This document shows positions 49,748 to 57,811 of a DNA stretch of 64,000 nt, piece by piece; position 1 is the stretch's first letter, and each line of letters opens with the position of its first letter. Source of the DNA: JAZKJD01 sp040384585 (GTDB lineage Bacteria; Pseudomonadota; Gammaproteobacteria; Diplorickettsiales; Diplorickettsiaceae); assembly GCA_040384585.1 (NCBI GenBank), contig JAZKJD010000015.1, forward strand, positions 62,001-126,000, given 5' to 3'. The notes under the pieces are model-generated. The model worked only from the letters and a program-made list of their open reading frames with translations, searched no databases and was not told the DNA's origin. Both the position numbers and the translations under genes were made by a program.

Positions 49748-49831
49748 TTACAGCCTGTTCTAATTTTATCGGTGGGTTGCAGACATAAAATTAAGTTTAT
49801 TATTGAGTTAATAACCTATACAAGGAGATGG

Positions 49832-51241
49832 ATGAGTATGAAACTCAAGACGATAGTTGCTTCACTGGTAGCGCTTGGGCTTAGCGGATCTGTTTTTGCA
49901 GCGCAGCCATATTATATGGATACCTCGTATCAGTTAGATGTAATGCGAGATCAGATGAACAAGGTGGATCTCATCCTCGATCAAAATCAGCCAGGTGGAT
50001 TTGATCAGCCCTGTGGTTGGACGTGTCGCATTAACCTCAGTGGTTGGATCAATGCGGATGCGTATATAGCAAATCGGCCCCCTGTTTTTTTGAACTTTAA
50101 TCCTATTTTTAACCCTTTAAACGCAGTTTCTCCAACGAATCATCTGCTCATTCCCACGACCGGTAGAGCGAGTGATTTGTTGTTGAATAATGCGAACTTG
50201 TTTGTTGATGCACGGGTAAACAATTGGGTTACGGCGATGATGTCCTTGGTTTATTCTTCATTGACCGGAGTTCCCGGTTCTACAGGACCTTATAACATTG
50301 CGAATTCTCTGTTTGTGTATCATCCCCTTAATCGGACGAATCTCGATACGGCCTATGCCACCATCGGTAATTTCAACGCGTCACCGATTTATTTCCGTGT
50401 GGGTAAAGAATACGTACCGTTCGGTCAGTATGATCCCTATGCGTTTGTACAGAGTGAAAATCCAACACAACTGTTTACAGAGATTAATCAAACTACTGCG
50501 CAGTTAGGGTTTATTTTGCCGAATGGATTCTATGGTTCGGCTTATACGTTTGCGGGCAATCCTAAACTGAATGATGCGGGTTCAACACGCCGTATCCAAA
50601 ACGGAGGCGTGGATCTCGGTTTTGGTTGGAAGGCGTGGAATAGCAAGATCAATGTAGATGCAGGTTGGATAGCGAATATAGCGGATTCTAATTTTCTTTC
50701 TTCATATTATTTAAATCAATTGATAGAAGGTACGAATGTGCCGGGACTACCCAATCAAAAATCGCCGGCTTGGGATGTCAATGCTGATTTGACATTTGGC
50801 CCTTTTGATGCGAATGGCCATTATATTGCGACTACGCGCAACTTAGGGAATCCTTTATTTTTAAGCGGATTTTCTGGAGGTACAAACGCAATTGCAGGCG
50901 CGCCATTTAGTCTAGGCAAACCTACCGTGTGGGGTTTAGAGGCTGGGCTAACGTTTCCTGTGATGGCGCATCAATCACGCGTTGCGTTGGGCTGGCAGCA
51001 AACAACCCATTTAGCCAGTTTTCTACCAAAGAAGCGCATCTACGCAGACTATATGGTGAATGTTGCGAAATGGTTTGATGTAGGTTTAGCTGTCTTTCAA
51101 GACAGAGATTACAGCAATGGAGAAGGCGCGATTACAACCACTACAGGTACAACGGCCCCTGTTACTGTGATAGTTCACCCAGGTGCAACGGGTGGAAAAT
51201 CAACGGTAGGTCAACTACGTGCCAGTGTTAAATTTGCTTAA
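49832..51241 (+). CDS. LbtU-like outer-membrane porin 1
   Basis: 469-residue outer-membrane protein. AAGGAGATGG precedes ATG-AGT-ATG (49832/49838). Signal peptide ends in LSGSVFA with mature N-terminus AQPYYMDTSYQLDVMR. The barrel part has alternating strands and ends in Phe-Ala (RASVKFA). Family segments shared with the protein at 56264 are YFRVGKEYVPFGQYDPYAF and IPKKR-type LPKKRIYADY, as in the Legionella LbtU siderophore-porin family. A Cys pair (CGWTC) is near residue 60. Probably a major surface protein. About 85% identical to porin 2 (my estimate by eye). Confidence 0.88.
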   Translation: MSMKLKTIVASLVALGLSGSVFAAQPYYMDTSYQLDVMRDQMNKVDLILDQNQPGGFDQPCGWTCRINLSGWINADAYIANRPPVFLNFNPIFNPLNAVSPTNHLLIPTTGRASDLLLNNANLFVDARVNNWVTAMMSLVYSSLTGVPGSTGPYNIANSLFVYHPLNRTNLDTAYATIGNFNASPIYFRVGKEYVPFGQYDPYAFVQSENPTQLFTEINQTTAQLGFILPNGFYGSAYTFAGNPKLNDAGSTRRIQNGGVDLGFGWKAWNSKINVDAGWIANIADSNFLSSYYLNQLIEGTNVPGLPNQKSPAWDVNADLTFGPFDANGHYIATTRNLGNPLFLSGFSGGTNAIAGAPFSLGKPTVWGLEAGLTFPVMAHQSRVALGWQQTTHLASFLPKKRIYADYMVNVAKWFDVGLAVFQDRDYSNGEGAITTTTGTTAPVTVIVHPGATGGKSTVGQLRASVKFA

Positions 51242-51267
51242 ATCGAAAAAAGTTAAACTAGCTTCAA

Positions 51268-51288
51268 AGCCGCTACGGCGGCTTTTTT
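51268..51288 (+). terminator. rho-independent terminator after porin 1
   Basis: AGCCGC (51268-51273), loop TACG, GCGGCT (51278-51283), followed by a run of six T. Confidence 0.9.
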
Positions 51289-51308
51289 AGGAGTCAATAT
51301 TAAACATA

Positions 51309-51442
51309 CTCAGCACAGGACAAAAATTTAAAAAGAGGTGGGTGACACACGGATGCTAGCTTCTTTTTTGTGGCGTAAGCCAGCAAAAAAAAGCGCATCC
51401 AGTGGCAGGACCCGCCTCACCTGATTTTTGTCCTGTGCTGAA
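51309..51442. mobile_element. family A MITE-like element, copy A7, between the porins
   Basis: 134 bp; ends CTCAGCACAGGAC and GTCCTGTGCTGAA. Flanked by identical TTAAACATA (51300-51308 and 51443-51451), a 9-bp target duplication (10 bp if the preceding A is counted). Core arms GGTGGGT, GGATGC/GCATCC and GGC-GTAA-GCC are as in A1. It inserted between the two duplicated porin genes, after the terminator of the first. Confidence 0.93.
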
Positions 51443-51532
51443 TTAAACATAATACTAAGAAATAAAATAATAATACCTTTGTAGGTATGGAAGTAATTAA
51501 AGAGAAAAAAGAATCAATTCTTAAGGAGATGG

Positions 51533-52936
51533 ATGAGTATGAAACTCAAGACGGTAGTTGCTTCACTGGTAGCACTTGGGCTTAGCGGATCTGTTTTTGC
51601 GGCGCAGCCATATTACATGGATACCTCGTATCAGTTGGATGTAATGCGAGATCAGATGAACAAGGTGGATCTCATCCTTGATCAAAATCAGCCAGGTGGA
51701 TTTGATCAGCCCTGTGGTTGGACGTGTCGCATTAACCTCAGTGGTTGGATCAATGCGGATGCGTATATAGCAAATCGGCCCCCTGTTTTTTTGAACTTTA
51801 ATCCAGCTTTTGGCAACACAGAGCAATTTCCTTCCGGTGAAGAGCTCATCATCCCCACGACTGGTAGAGCGAGTGATTTGTTGCTGATTAATGCAAACTT
51901 ATTTGTCGATGCACGGGTTAATAACTGGGTTACGGCGATGATGTCCTTGGTTTATTCTTCATTGACCGGAGTTCCCGATTCTACAGGGCCTTATAATATT
52001 GCAAACTCTTTGTTTGTGTATCATCCCGTTAATCGAACGAAGCTCGATACCGCCTATGCCACCATCGGTAATTTCAACGCATCACCGATTTATTTCCGTG
52101 TGGGTAAAGAATACGTACCGTTCGGTCAGTATGATCCCTATGCGTTTGTACAAAGTGAAAATCCAACACAACTGTTTACAGAGATTAATCAAACTACTGC
52201 GCAATTAGGATTTATTTCGCCGAATGGTTTTTATGGTTCGGCGTATACGTTTGCGGGCAATCCCAAACTGAATGATGCGGGTTCAACACGCCGTATTCAA
52301 AACGGAGGCGTGGATCTCGGTTTTGCTTGGAAGGCATGGAATAGCAAGATCAATGTGGATGCCGGCTATATTGCTAACATTGCTGATTCTAACTTCCTAT
52401 CTGCGTACTATCTCAACTCATTTATTGAAAATTTTGGTGGCCTAGCAGGTCAGACAGTAGGGTTGCCAAACCAAAAAACGCCTGCCTGGGATGTCAATGC
52501 TGATATGGTATTTGGTCCATTTGACATCAATGGTCATTATATAAGTACGACACGCGACTTAGCCAATCCTTTTTTTGTAGTGGCGTCTGCTACAGGGCTG
52601 CCGGACCTTCCTGCTGCTGCTGATTTGGGCAAGCCAAATGTTTGGGGCTTAGAAGCAGGGTTAACATTCCCTGTGATGACACATCAATCACGCATTGCAC
52701 TAGGCTGGCAACAAACAACGCATTTGGCCACTTTATTGCCAAAAAAACGTATTTATCTAGACTATTTAGTGAATATGGCGAAGTGGTTTGATATGGGCGT
52801 TGCTGTTGTACAAGACAGAGATTATAGTTTAGGTGAGAACAGCTTTTTAAATGAAGACGGTAATCCAGTACTTCCAGGTTCTACTGGTGGTAAGTCTACC
52901 TTTGGCCAACTACGTGCCAGTGTTAAATTTGCTTAA
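51533..52936 (+). CDS. LbtU-like outer-membrane porin 2
   Basis: 467-residue paralog of porin 1, with the same start context (AAGGAGATGGATGAGTATG), signal peptide, CGWTC pair and C-terminal RASVKFA. The first 330 codons are nearly identical; differences cluster in four blocks that look like surface loops (about residues 91-105, 295-310, 345-365 and 430-450). It has its own short upstream region and no long leader. Gene duplication with loop divergence is the natural reading. Confidence 0.88.
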   Translation: MSMKLKTVVASLVALGLSGSVFAAQPYYMDTSYQLDVMRDQMNKVDLILDQNQPGGFDQPCGWTCRINLSGWINADAYIANRPPVFLNFNPAFGNTEQFPSGEELIIPTTGRASDLLLINANLFVDARVNNWVTAMMSLVYSSLTGVPDSTGPYNIANSLFVYHPVNRTKLDTAYATIGNFNASPIYFRVGKEYVPFGQYDPYAFVQSENPTQLFTEINQTTAQLGFISPNGFYGSAYTFAGNPKLNDAGSTRRIQNGGVDLGFAWKAWNSKINVDAGYIANIADSNFLSAYYLNSFIENFGGLAGQTVGLPNQKTPAWDVNADMVFGPFDINGHYISTTRDLANPFFVVASATGLPDLPAAADLGKPNVWGLEAGLTFPVMTHQSRIALGWQQTTHLATLLPKKRIYLDYLVNMAKWFDMGVAVVQDRDYSLGENSFLNEDGNPVLPGSTGGKSTFGQLRASVKFA

Positions 52937-52964
52937 ATCGAATAATTAACTATCACTTATCTTC

Positions 52965-52988
52965 AAGCTCGCTTCGGCGAGCTTTTTT
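52965..52988 (+). terminator. rho-independent terminator after porin 2
   Basis: AAGCTCGC, UUCG tetraloop, GCGAGCTT, then T-run to 52988. A textbook hairpin. Confidence 0.93.
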
Positions 52989-53010
52989 CGAGTAACATTA
53001 AAAATATATG

Positions 53011-53290
53011 AAAGCAATGGGCGTTTTCCTCAAGGCGCTTTGCACGCTACAAAAATTAAAAAGCGGCATGGGTGACAGTGAATGCAACTTCTTTTTGTGG
53101 CGTAAGCCAGCAAAAAAGTGCATTCGCTGGCAGGACCTATGCCAACCACTTCTTATCCTATGAAAATACAATATATTTTCTTTTATCAATGACTTAATTG
53201 TCAAATCCTATTTTTTTGTAGCGTACAGAGCTCAAGGCATCGTGAAGACGAAGCAAGCGGGAGAGTGGTAGATACGAGCGGTTAGTTAAG
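53011..53290. repeat. family E element E2 interrupted by A8
   Basis: AAAGCAATGGGCGTTTTCCT followed by CAAGGCG (left, to 53037) and CTCAAGGCATCGTGAAGACG followed by AAGCAAGCGGG (right, from 53231) align with E1 (33192-33317) when A8 and one 9-bp repeat are removed. The right end is diverged. This fills most of the 395-bp gap after porin 2; no gene is seen. Confidence 0.65.
53038..53230. mobile_element. family A element, long form, copy A8 (193 bp)
   Basis: Ends CTTTGCACGCTACAAAAA and TTTTTTGTAGCGTACAGAG. Flanks CTCAAGGCG (53029-53037) and CTCAAGGCA (53231-53239) match at 8 of 9 bases. Same length and near-identical sequence as A3, inverted relative to it. Core arms GGCATGGGT/ACCTATGCC and GAATGC/GCATTC. 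Confidence 0.92.
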
Positions 53291-53331
53291 CGCTATCGCA
53301 ATTATTAGCCACACTTAGTCTAAGTCTAACT

Positions 53332-55149
53332 TTATGGGCAGATGACAGTTGTTCCATTGTTAGTGCATGTCACAGCATTCAGTGTAATATTTGAACCTTC
53401 AACAAGATCATTATTAATATTGCTACCCGATATCGCTAGATTGCCTCCATTCATTTGTATTGTGCTTGTTGGAGTAGTCGTAATTAAAGCAGTTTGGAGA
53501 TTTGAATTCGTATTCACACCCACTTTTATGTCACTATTATTGATAAGTACGGTAGAATTAAAAGCTTCAACTCCTACGTTATCTCCAGTTCCAGTAGCAA
53601 TGACTTGACTATCATTAATCTCTCCATGAGAAGAAGTATCTATGAAAATGGCAACGGTATCAACACCAAGGGTGTCACTTGCGCTGAGTATACTCGATTG
53701 AAGAATGAATGAGGAATTAGTCGCATCAATACCGCTTGATTCAACGAAAATAGTTGAATTATCGACTATCACTTGATTAGCATTGTCTAAACTTACTCCA
53801 TTGGGATATGGATTGCCCGCATTACCGATTTGGCTGTTACTAATCTCTATATTCTGGCCGTTAATAACAGAAATAGCTGTCCCTGTCGGGCCTAAGGTGT
53901 TGTTTAAAATAATACTATTTAGTTGATTGTTACCTGCTAGAACAAATCCCCCATTAAATGTAGAGCGTGCTGAACCTGAAGCCGGCGCACTGTAATCTGT
54001 TGTCCTTGAAAAGATGCCTTGACCATTATTAAGTGTAAGGCCGCTTGCACCGTTAGTGGCGGGATAGGTTCCGCCATTAAAATATATCGTGGTATCAGGT
54101 AATAAGCCATTTAAGGTGTTGACGCCGGTTTGGCTGAAATCGGTAGGACCACAGGGGCTTTCAAACGTACAGTTGCTTAACGTTAAGCTAGTTCCCCCCG
54201 TATTAGGCGTACCGGTTTGACTGAAAAAAGCAATGTTGTCGAGTACTATCTGTGAACTGTTACCGTTTCCTTCTCCAAAGAAAAAAGTTCGGCTGGGAAT
54301 ACCAGAGGCATGACCCAAATTAGCAAGATAACGTTCGACGGGATCCATCAATCTTTCTGACAAGGCTGGATCCGTCATCTGTTTCCTTACTCCACCAAAA
54401 CTGATACCCAGGCCACTGGCCACGGTACTCTGTTGGTAATTATCATAGGTATAATTGGCAAAAAACTTAACATTTCGATCAAACCAATATTCAAATCCGG
54501 CAGCACCACCGCGCAATTTATCGGTTCCTGGAATATCAAAAAAATAAGCACCGACGTACGCTTTCAAGGGAACGTGTCGAAAGAGTTGATAAGCCAATCT
54601 GGCATCTGCACCATTCCCTATGCGTTGGATCTCATGCGCATTGTTAAACACACTATCAACGATGAGTGAATGGCCTCGAAAGACCGGATCGCTGATTATA
54701 TTAAGTTCGACATTGCCTACTTCATCACTGCGTCCTGCCAACGGAATATACCCATTGATATGTGCATCCCAGCGAGAGCCCATCGCTTCTACACCGGGAT
54801 TCGCTATCCAAAATCCACTGTTGTGATCTAAGCGCGTGTGTCCCGCAAACATATACCAACCAAGAATAGCTGAATTGTTCTTAATCCAACGATAACCAAG
54901 ACCTAGATCAGCAAACCATTGTTGATCACTACCGTAAGCTGCCTGCGGATCGACGTATAAATTATGTTCTTGATCCCCCTCGAGAGACAACATGAAATCT
55001 GCCTGACCCACCGTGGAATCACTGGCATAGCCATTCGCAGAAAATCGCGCGGGTAAAGGGACGCTCGCCTGTGCACTATTGATCCAGGAGCCGAAAAAAA
55101 GGGATGCAAAGAGAAAAATAGTTGGCTTAAAAATAGCATGCTCTTGCAT
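53332..55149 (-). CDS. inverse autotransporter (intimin/invasin-type barrel) with beta-helix passenger
   Basis: 605-residue secreted surface protein. Signal peptide (FLFASLFFGSWINSAQA). Residues about 35-275 form an inverse-autotransporter beta-barrel (SANGYASDSTVGQADFMLSL; WFADLGLGYRWI; RWDAHINGYIPLAG; YFFDIPGTDKLRGGAAGFEYW). The C-terminal 300 residues are rich in Asn, Ser, Thr and Ile with repeated short strands (NSIILNNTLG, IEISNSQIGN, VIVDNSTIFV), fitting a right-handed parallel beta-helix passenger rather than Ig-like domains. A short LysM-less design. A likely adhesin; partner unknown. Confidence 0.87.
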   Translation of the reverse strand: MQEHAIFKPTIFLFASLFFGSWINSAQASVPLPARFSANGYASDSTVGQADFMLSLEGDQEHNLYVDPQAAYGSDQQWFADLGLGYRWIKNNSAILGWYMFAGHTRLDHNSGFWIANPGVEAMGSRWDAHINGYIPLAGRSDEVGNVELNIISDPVFRGHSLIVDSVFNNAHEIQRIGNGADARLAYQLFRHVPLKAYVGAYFFDIPGTDKLRGGAAGFEYWFDRNVKFFANYTYDNYQQSTVASGLGISFGGVRKQMTDPALSERLMDPVERYLANLGHASGIPSRTFFFGEGNGNSSQIVLDNIAFFSQTGTPNTGGTSLTLSNCTFESPCGPTDFSQTGVNTLNGLLPDTTIYFNGGTYPATNGASGLTLNNGQGIFSRTTDYSAPASGSARSTFNGGFVLAGNNQLNSIILNNTLGPTGTAISVINGQNIEISNSQIGNAGNPYPNGVSLDNANQVIVDNSTIFVESSGIDATNSSFILQSSILSASDTLGVDTVAIFIDTSSHGEINDSQVIATGTGDNVGVEAFNSTVLINNSDIKVGVNTNSNLQTALITTTPTSTIQMNGGNLAISGSNINNDLVEGSNITLNAVTCTNNGTTVICP

Positions 55150-55453
55150 TGTATACCTTAGGTGATTTGTCTAATATTAGGGTAAAGCATAAAAATATTA
55201 ATAATATGTAGCAGTTGGGTAGCGATTTAGCGAATTAATTCCCCTTATAAGTTTTTTTCTTTATAAATGCATGCAAAGTATATCGTTGTATATCGTTCGC
55301 TATGAATTTGAAAATGTAGTAAATTAGAGACTTGTTATATGCTTGATCGAACGCCGAACGCCGAAGGCTGATGATCTGGGGGAGTGAGCTCTAATGAAGG
55401 AATCTAATCGTCCTTCTACTTCGTTTTTACTAGGGACTGTTTAAACAGTTGCT
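55150..55453. other. 304-bp non-coding gap between divergent adhesin and terC genes
   Basis: No convincing gene. It must hold the promoters of both genes. A short tandem CGAACGC-CGAACGC lies at about 55348-55364 and a Mn-riboswitch-like GGGGAGTGAG string at about 55379, but a full riboswitch fold was not found. Confidence 0.5.
55436..55449. promoter_or_regulatory. 14-bp perfect palindrome before terC
   Basis: ACTGTTTAAACAGT ends four bases before the terC start codon (55454), so it overlaps the ribosome-binding region. Could be an operator for a dimeric regulator or a translation-blocking hairpin. Confidence 0.4.
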
Positions 55454-56185
55454 ATGTTTGAATTATTTTTTTCCCCAGAAGCTTGGATAAGTTTACTCAC
55501 GTTAACGGCCTTGGAAATTGTTCTAGGTATCGATAACCTCGTTTTTATTTCTTTAGTAACCAATAGGCTGCCCACCTCTCAGCAGCGTTCAGCCCGACAG
55601 TTTGGTTTAGTCTTAGCCTGTGTAACACGCCTATTATTATTAGCTACTATTAGCTGGATGACCCGTTTTACCCAGCCTCTTTTTATTCTTGTTGGGCATG
55701 CTTTTTCAGGACGGGATTTACTATTAATTTTAGGCGGTGTTTTTTTATTAGCAAAGGGGACAAGTGAGCTCCACCTCAACGTAAGCCAGCTCGATGAAAA
55801 AACCAGTAAACTGCGTCAATTTTCGCAGTTTTCGCTTGTTATTGTCCAAATTATGTTGCTAGATATTATTTTTTCTTTAGATAGTGTGATTACTGCCGTA
55901 GGAATGGCTCAGGAGTTTATTATTATGGCACTCGCCATTATCATCGCTATTGCTTTTATGATTGGGGCAAGCGGGCCATTGAGTCGTTTTATTAATACGT
56001 ATCCTAGTCTAAAGATTCTTGGGTTGAGTTTTCTGCTATTGATAGGGCTGGTGTTAGTGGCCGATGGTTTTGGTCTCCATGTGCCAAGAGGCTATCTCTA
56101 TTTTGCTATTGCGTTTTCAGTTTTTGTGGAATGGTTGAATATTTTGGCGAGCCGGTGGCGAGAGAGGAAAAGGAATAATGGCTAA
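55454..56185 (+). CDS. TerC family integral membrane protein
   Basis: 243 residues with seven or eight membrane helices. TerC family signatures EIVLGIDNLVFISLV (residues about 21-35) and DIIFSLDSVITAVGMAQEF hold the conserved acidic residues. Relatives (Alx, YkoY, MeeF) export manganese and help metalate exoenzymes. No Shine-Dalgarno is evident; a palindrome lies at the start. Transcribed with the porin-like gene 78 bp downstream, possibly. Confidence 0.9.
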   Translation: MFELFFSPEAWISLLTLTALEIVLGIDNLVFISLVTNRLPTSQQRSARQFGLVLACVTRLLLLATISWMTRFTQPLFILVGHAFSGRDLLLILGGVFLLAKGTSELHLNVSQLDEKTSKLRQFSQFSLVIVQIMLLDIIFSLDSVITAVGMAQEFIIMALAIIIAIAFMIGASGPLSRFINTYPSLKILGLSFLLLIGLVLVADGFGLHVPRGYLYFAIAFSVFVEWLNILASRWRERKRNNG

Positions 56186-56263
56186 ATTTAAAATAAGCTT
56201 GCATTTCTTTCTTTTATTTGATAAATAGATACCCACTGCTTACACCAATAATAAGGTTCTGGT

Positions 56264-57790
56264 ATGTCAAGTAAAAAGTATAAATTAACGGCACTGTTAG
56301 CAACGGTTTGCTGGTTAGGATTACAGGGAAATGTTGCTTTAGCGGCGGACCAAACAACAACGGATAACCAACTCGTTAGAAAGTTGGCAAAACGTACTCA
56401 GGTGTTAGAGTCACGGTTGCAGCATTTGCAAAGCCAGGTAGCGACTCTCAAGCGAAAACAAGCGAAAAAAAACCAAACGGGTAGTGCAGAACTCTCAGGC
56501 GTTGACGTTGTTGCTGACCCTAATCATCCTGTTTTTATTGTAGGGACGCCAGTGATTAGTTCCCCTTATATCGGAATTAATTCTGAGTATAATGCCTCTG
56601 ACTTAGTAGTTAACCAGCCTTATGTGAATGAAGATCTCTATTTGTTGCAACAACGAAAGCAGCTTTATAATTATCTTCATCAACAAAATAATTATCCTCC
56701 AATTACTACGCCGATCGTCAATTTGAGCGGTAAAATTGAAGCCCAAGTTATTCATAGTGATCATTTTGGTAATTTCCAGAATGGCTCTGTGAATGATATT
56801 GATTTAACGGGTATAGAGTTAGATACCGAGATTTTAGTGAATGAATGGACAACAGGCCTTATTGCTTTTGTCTATGATAATAGTCCTCCGAGTACATCGC
56901 CGCGTCGTATCGATAATTCGAATGTATTCTTAGAACGAGGATTTTTGACCTTTGGTAATTTAGCTAAGTTTCCACTCTATGGAACTATTGGTCAATTTTA
57001 TGTTCCATTTGGTCAATATTCTTCGGGAATGATTAGTGACCCCTTTACCAAAACGTTAGGTCGAACTAAGGCTAGAGCGATTGCACTTGGTTTTTCTAAG
57101 CAGCTTAATTCTGAAAATAATTTAAATTTAGCTGCCTTTGTATTTAGGGGTCCTACAAAAACGACGATTGGCAATAATGGGCTTCACAACTACGGTGCGA
57201 ACATTGACTATACCTTTACTAAGCCAAAATGGAACCTAGAATTAGCAGGTAGTTATATTTACAATATTGCGGATTCATTTGGTATGCAACATAACGGAAA
57301 TTCGGGTACTAATAGTTTTAATGGTTTTGCTAGCAGCGATCAAACAGAGATTCTTAACCCAGTGGCGGGTTTAGACGCACGAGGAACATTAGGTGTGGGG
57401 CCTTTCAGTTTAACGGCTGAATATGTCGCCGCAGCAAGCTCGTTTTCAACGTCCACACTGTCTTTCGGAACACAAAATAATTTGCAAGGGGCTAAACCCA
57501 CTGCATTTCATACCGAAGCTGCTTACAAGTTTAATGCCTGGGATAAGCCGAGTGCATTCATGATTGGTTATGACCAATCCAAGGATGCCTTGGCGTTGTT
57601 AATTCCTAAAAAACGTTATGTTGCGACAGCGAGTACCTCCATTTGGAAAGACACAATTGAAAGTATTGAGTTTCGTCATGATATTGATTATAACGCAACG
57701 GATATTGCAGTAGGTCAAGGACTTAATCCCATCACAGGTACCGGTAAAAGTGGAAATACGATTACCCTACAAGTAGGTTTATACTTCTAA
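56264..57790 (+). CDS. LbtU-like outer-membrane porin 3
   Basis: 508-residue outer-membrane protein with signal peptide ending in NVALA, a coiled coil at residues about 38-68 (KRTQVLESRLQHLQSQVATLKRK, quoted in part by position), and a beta-barrel ending in Phe (LQVGLYF). The coiled coil followed by barrel is the layout of LbtU/DUF3573 proteins of Legionella and Francisella. Shared with porins 1 and 2: GQFYVPFGQYSSGM, YIYNIADSF and LIPKKRYVA. Substrate unknown: LbtU takes up legiobactin, but no siderophore genes are in the window. Confidence 0.87.
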   Translation: MSSKKYKLTALLATVCWLGLQGNVALAADQTTTDNQLVRKLAKRTQVLESRLQHLQSQVATLKRKQAKKNQTGSAELSGVDVVADPNHPVFIVGTPVISSPYIGINSEYNASDLVVNQPYVNEDLYLLQQRKQLYNYLHQQNNYPPITTPIVNLSGKIEAQVIHSDHFGNFQNGSVNDIDLTGIELDTEILVNEWTTGLIAFVYDNSPPSTSPRRIDNSNVFLERGFLTFGNLAKFPLYGTIGQFYVPFGQYSSGMISDPFTKTLGRTKARAIALGFSKQLNSENNLNLAAFVFRGPTKTTIGNNGLHNYGANIDYTFTKPKWNLELAGSYIYNIADSFGMQHNGNSGTNSFNGFASSDQTEILNPVAGLDARGTLGVGPFSLTAEYVAAASSFSTSTLSFGTQNNLQGAKPTAFHTEAAYKFNAWDKPSAFMIGYDQSKDALALLIPKKRYVATASTSIWKDTIESIEFRHDIDYNATDIAVGQGLNPITGTGKSGNTITLQVGLYF

Positions 57791-57811
57791 CGCTAAAAGA
57801 GGGTTAACGAC

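Noticed and set aside
49440..49831. Known housekeeping RNA (RNase P, tmRNA, 6S or 4.5S) in the porin leader
   Set aside because: None of the hallmark motifs of these RNAs was found; kept only as an unassigned structured leader.
49832..52936. Porin duplication as an assembly artefact
   Set aside because: The copies differ at many codons and in loops, have different flanks, and are separated by a mobile element with its own target duplication.
55321..55453. yybP-ykoY manganese riboswitch upstream of terC
   Set aside because: TerC relatives often have one and GGGGAGTGAG is suggestive, but the remaining space to the ATG (about 70 nt) is too short and the second conserved loop was not found in the right order.
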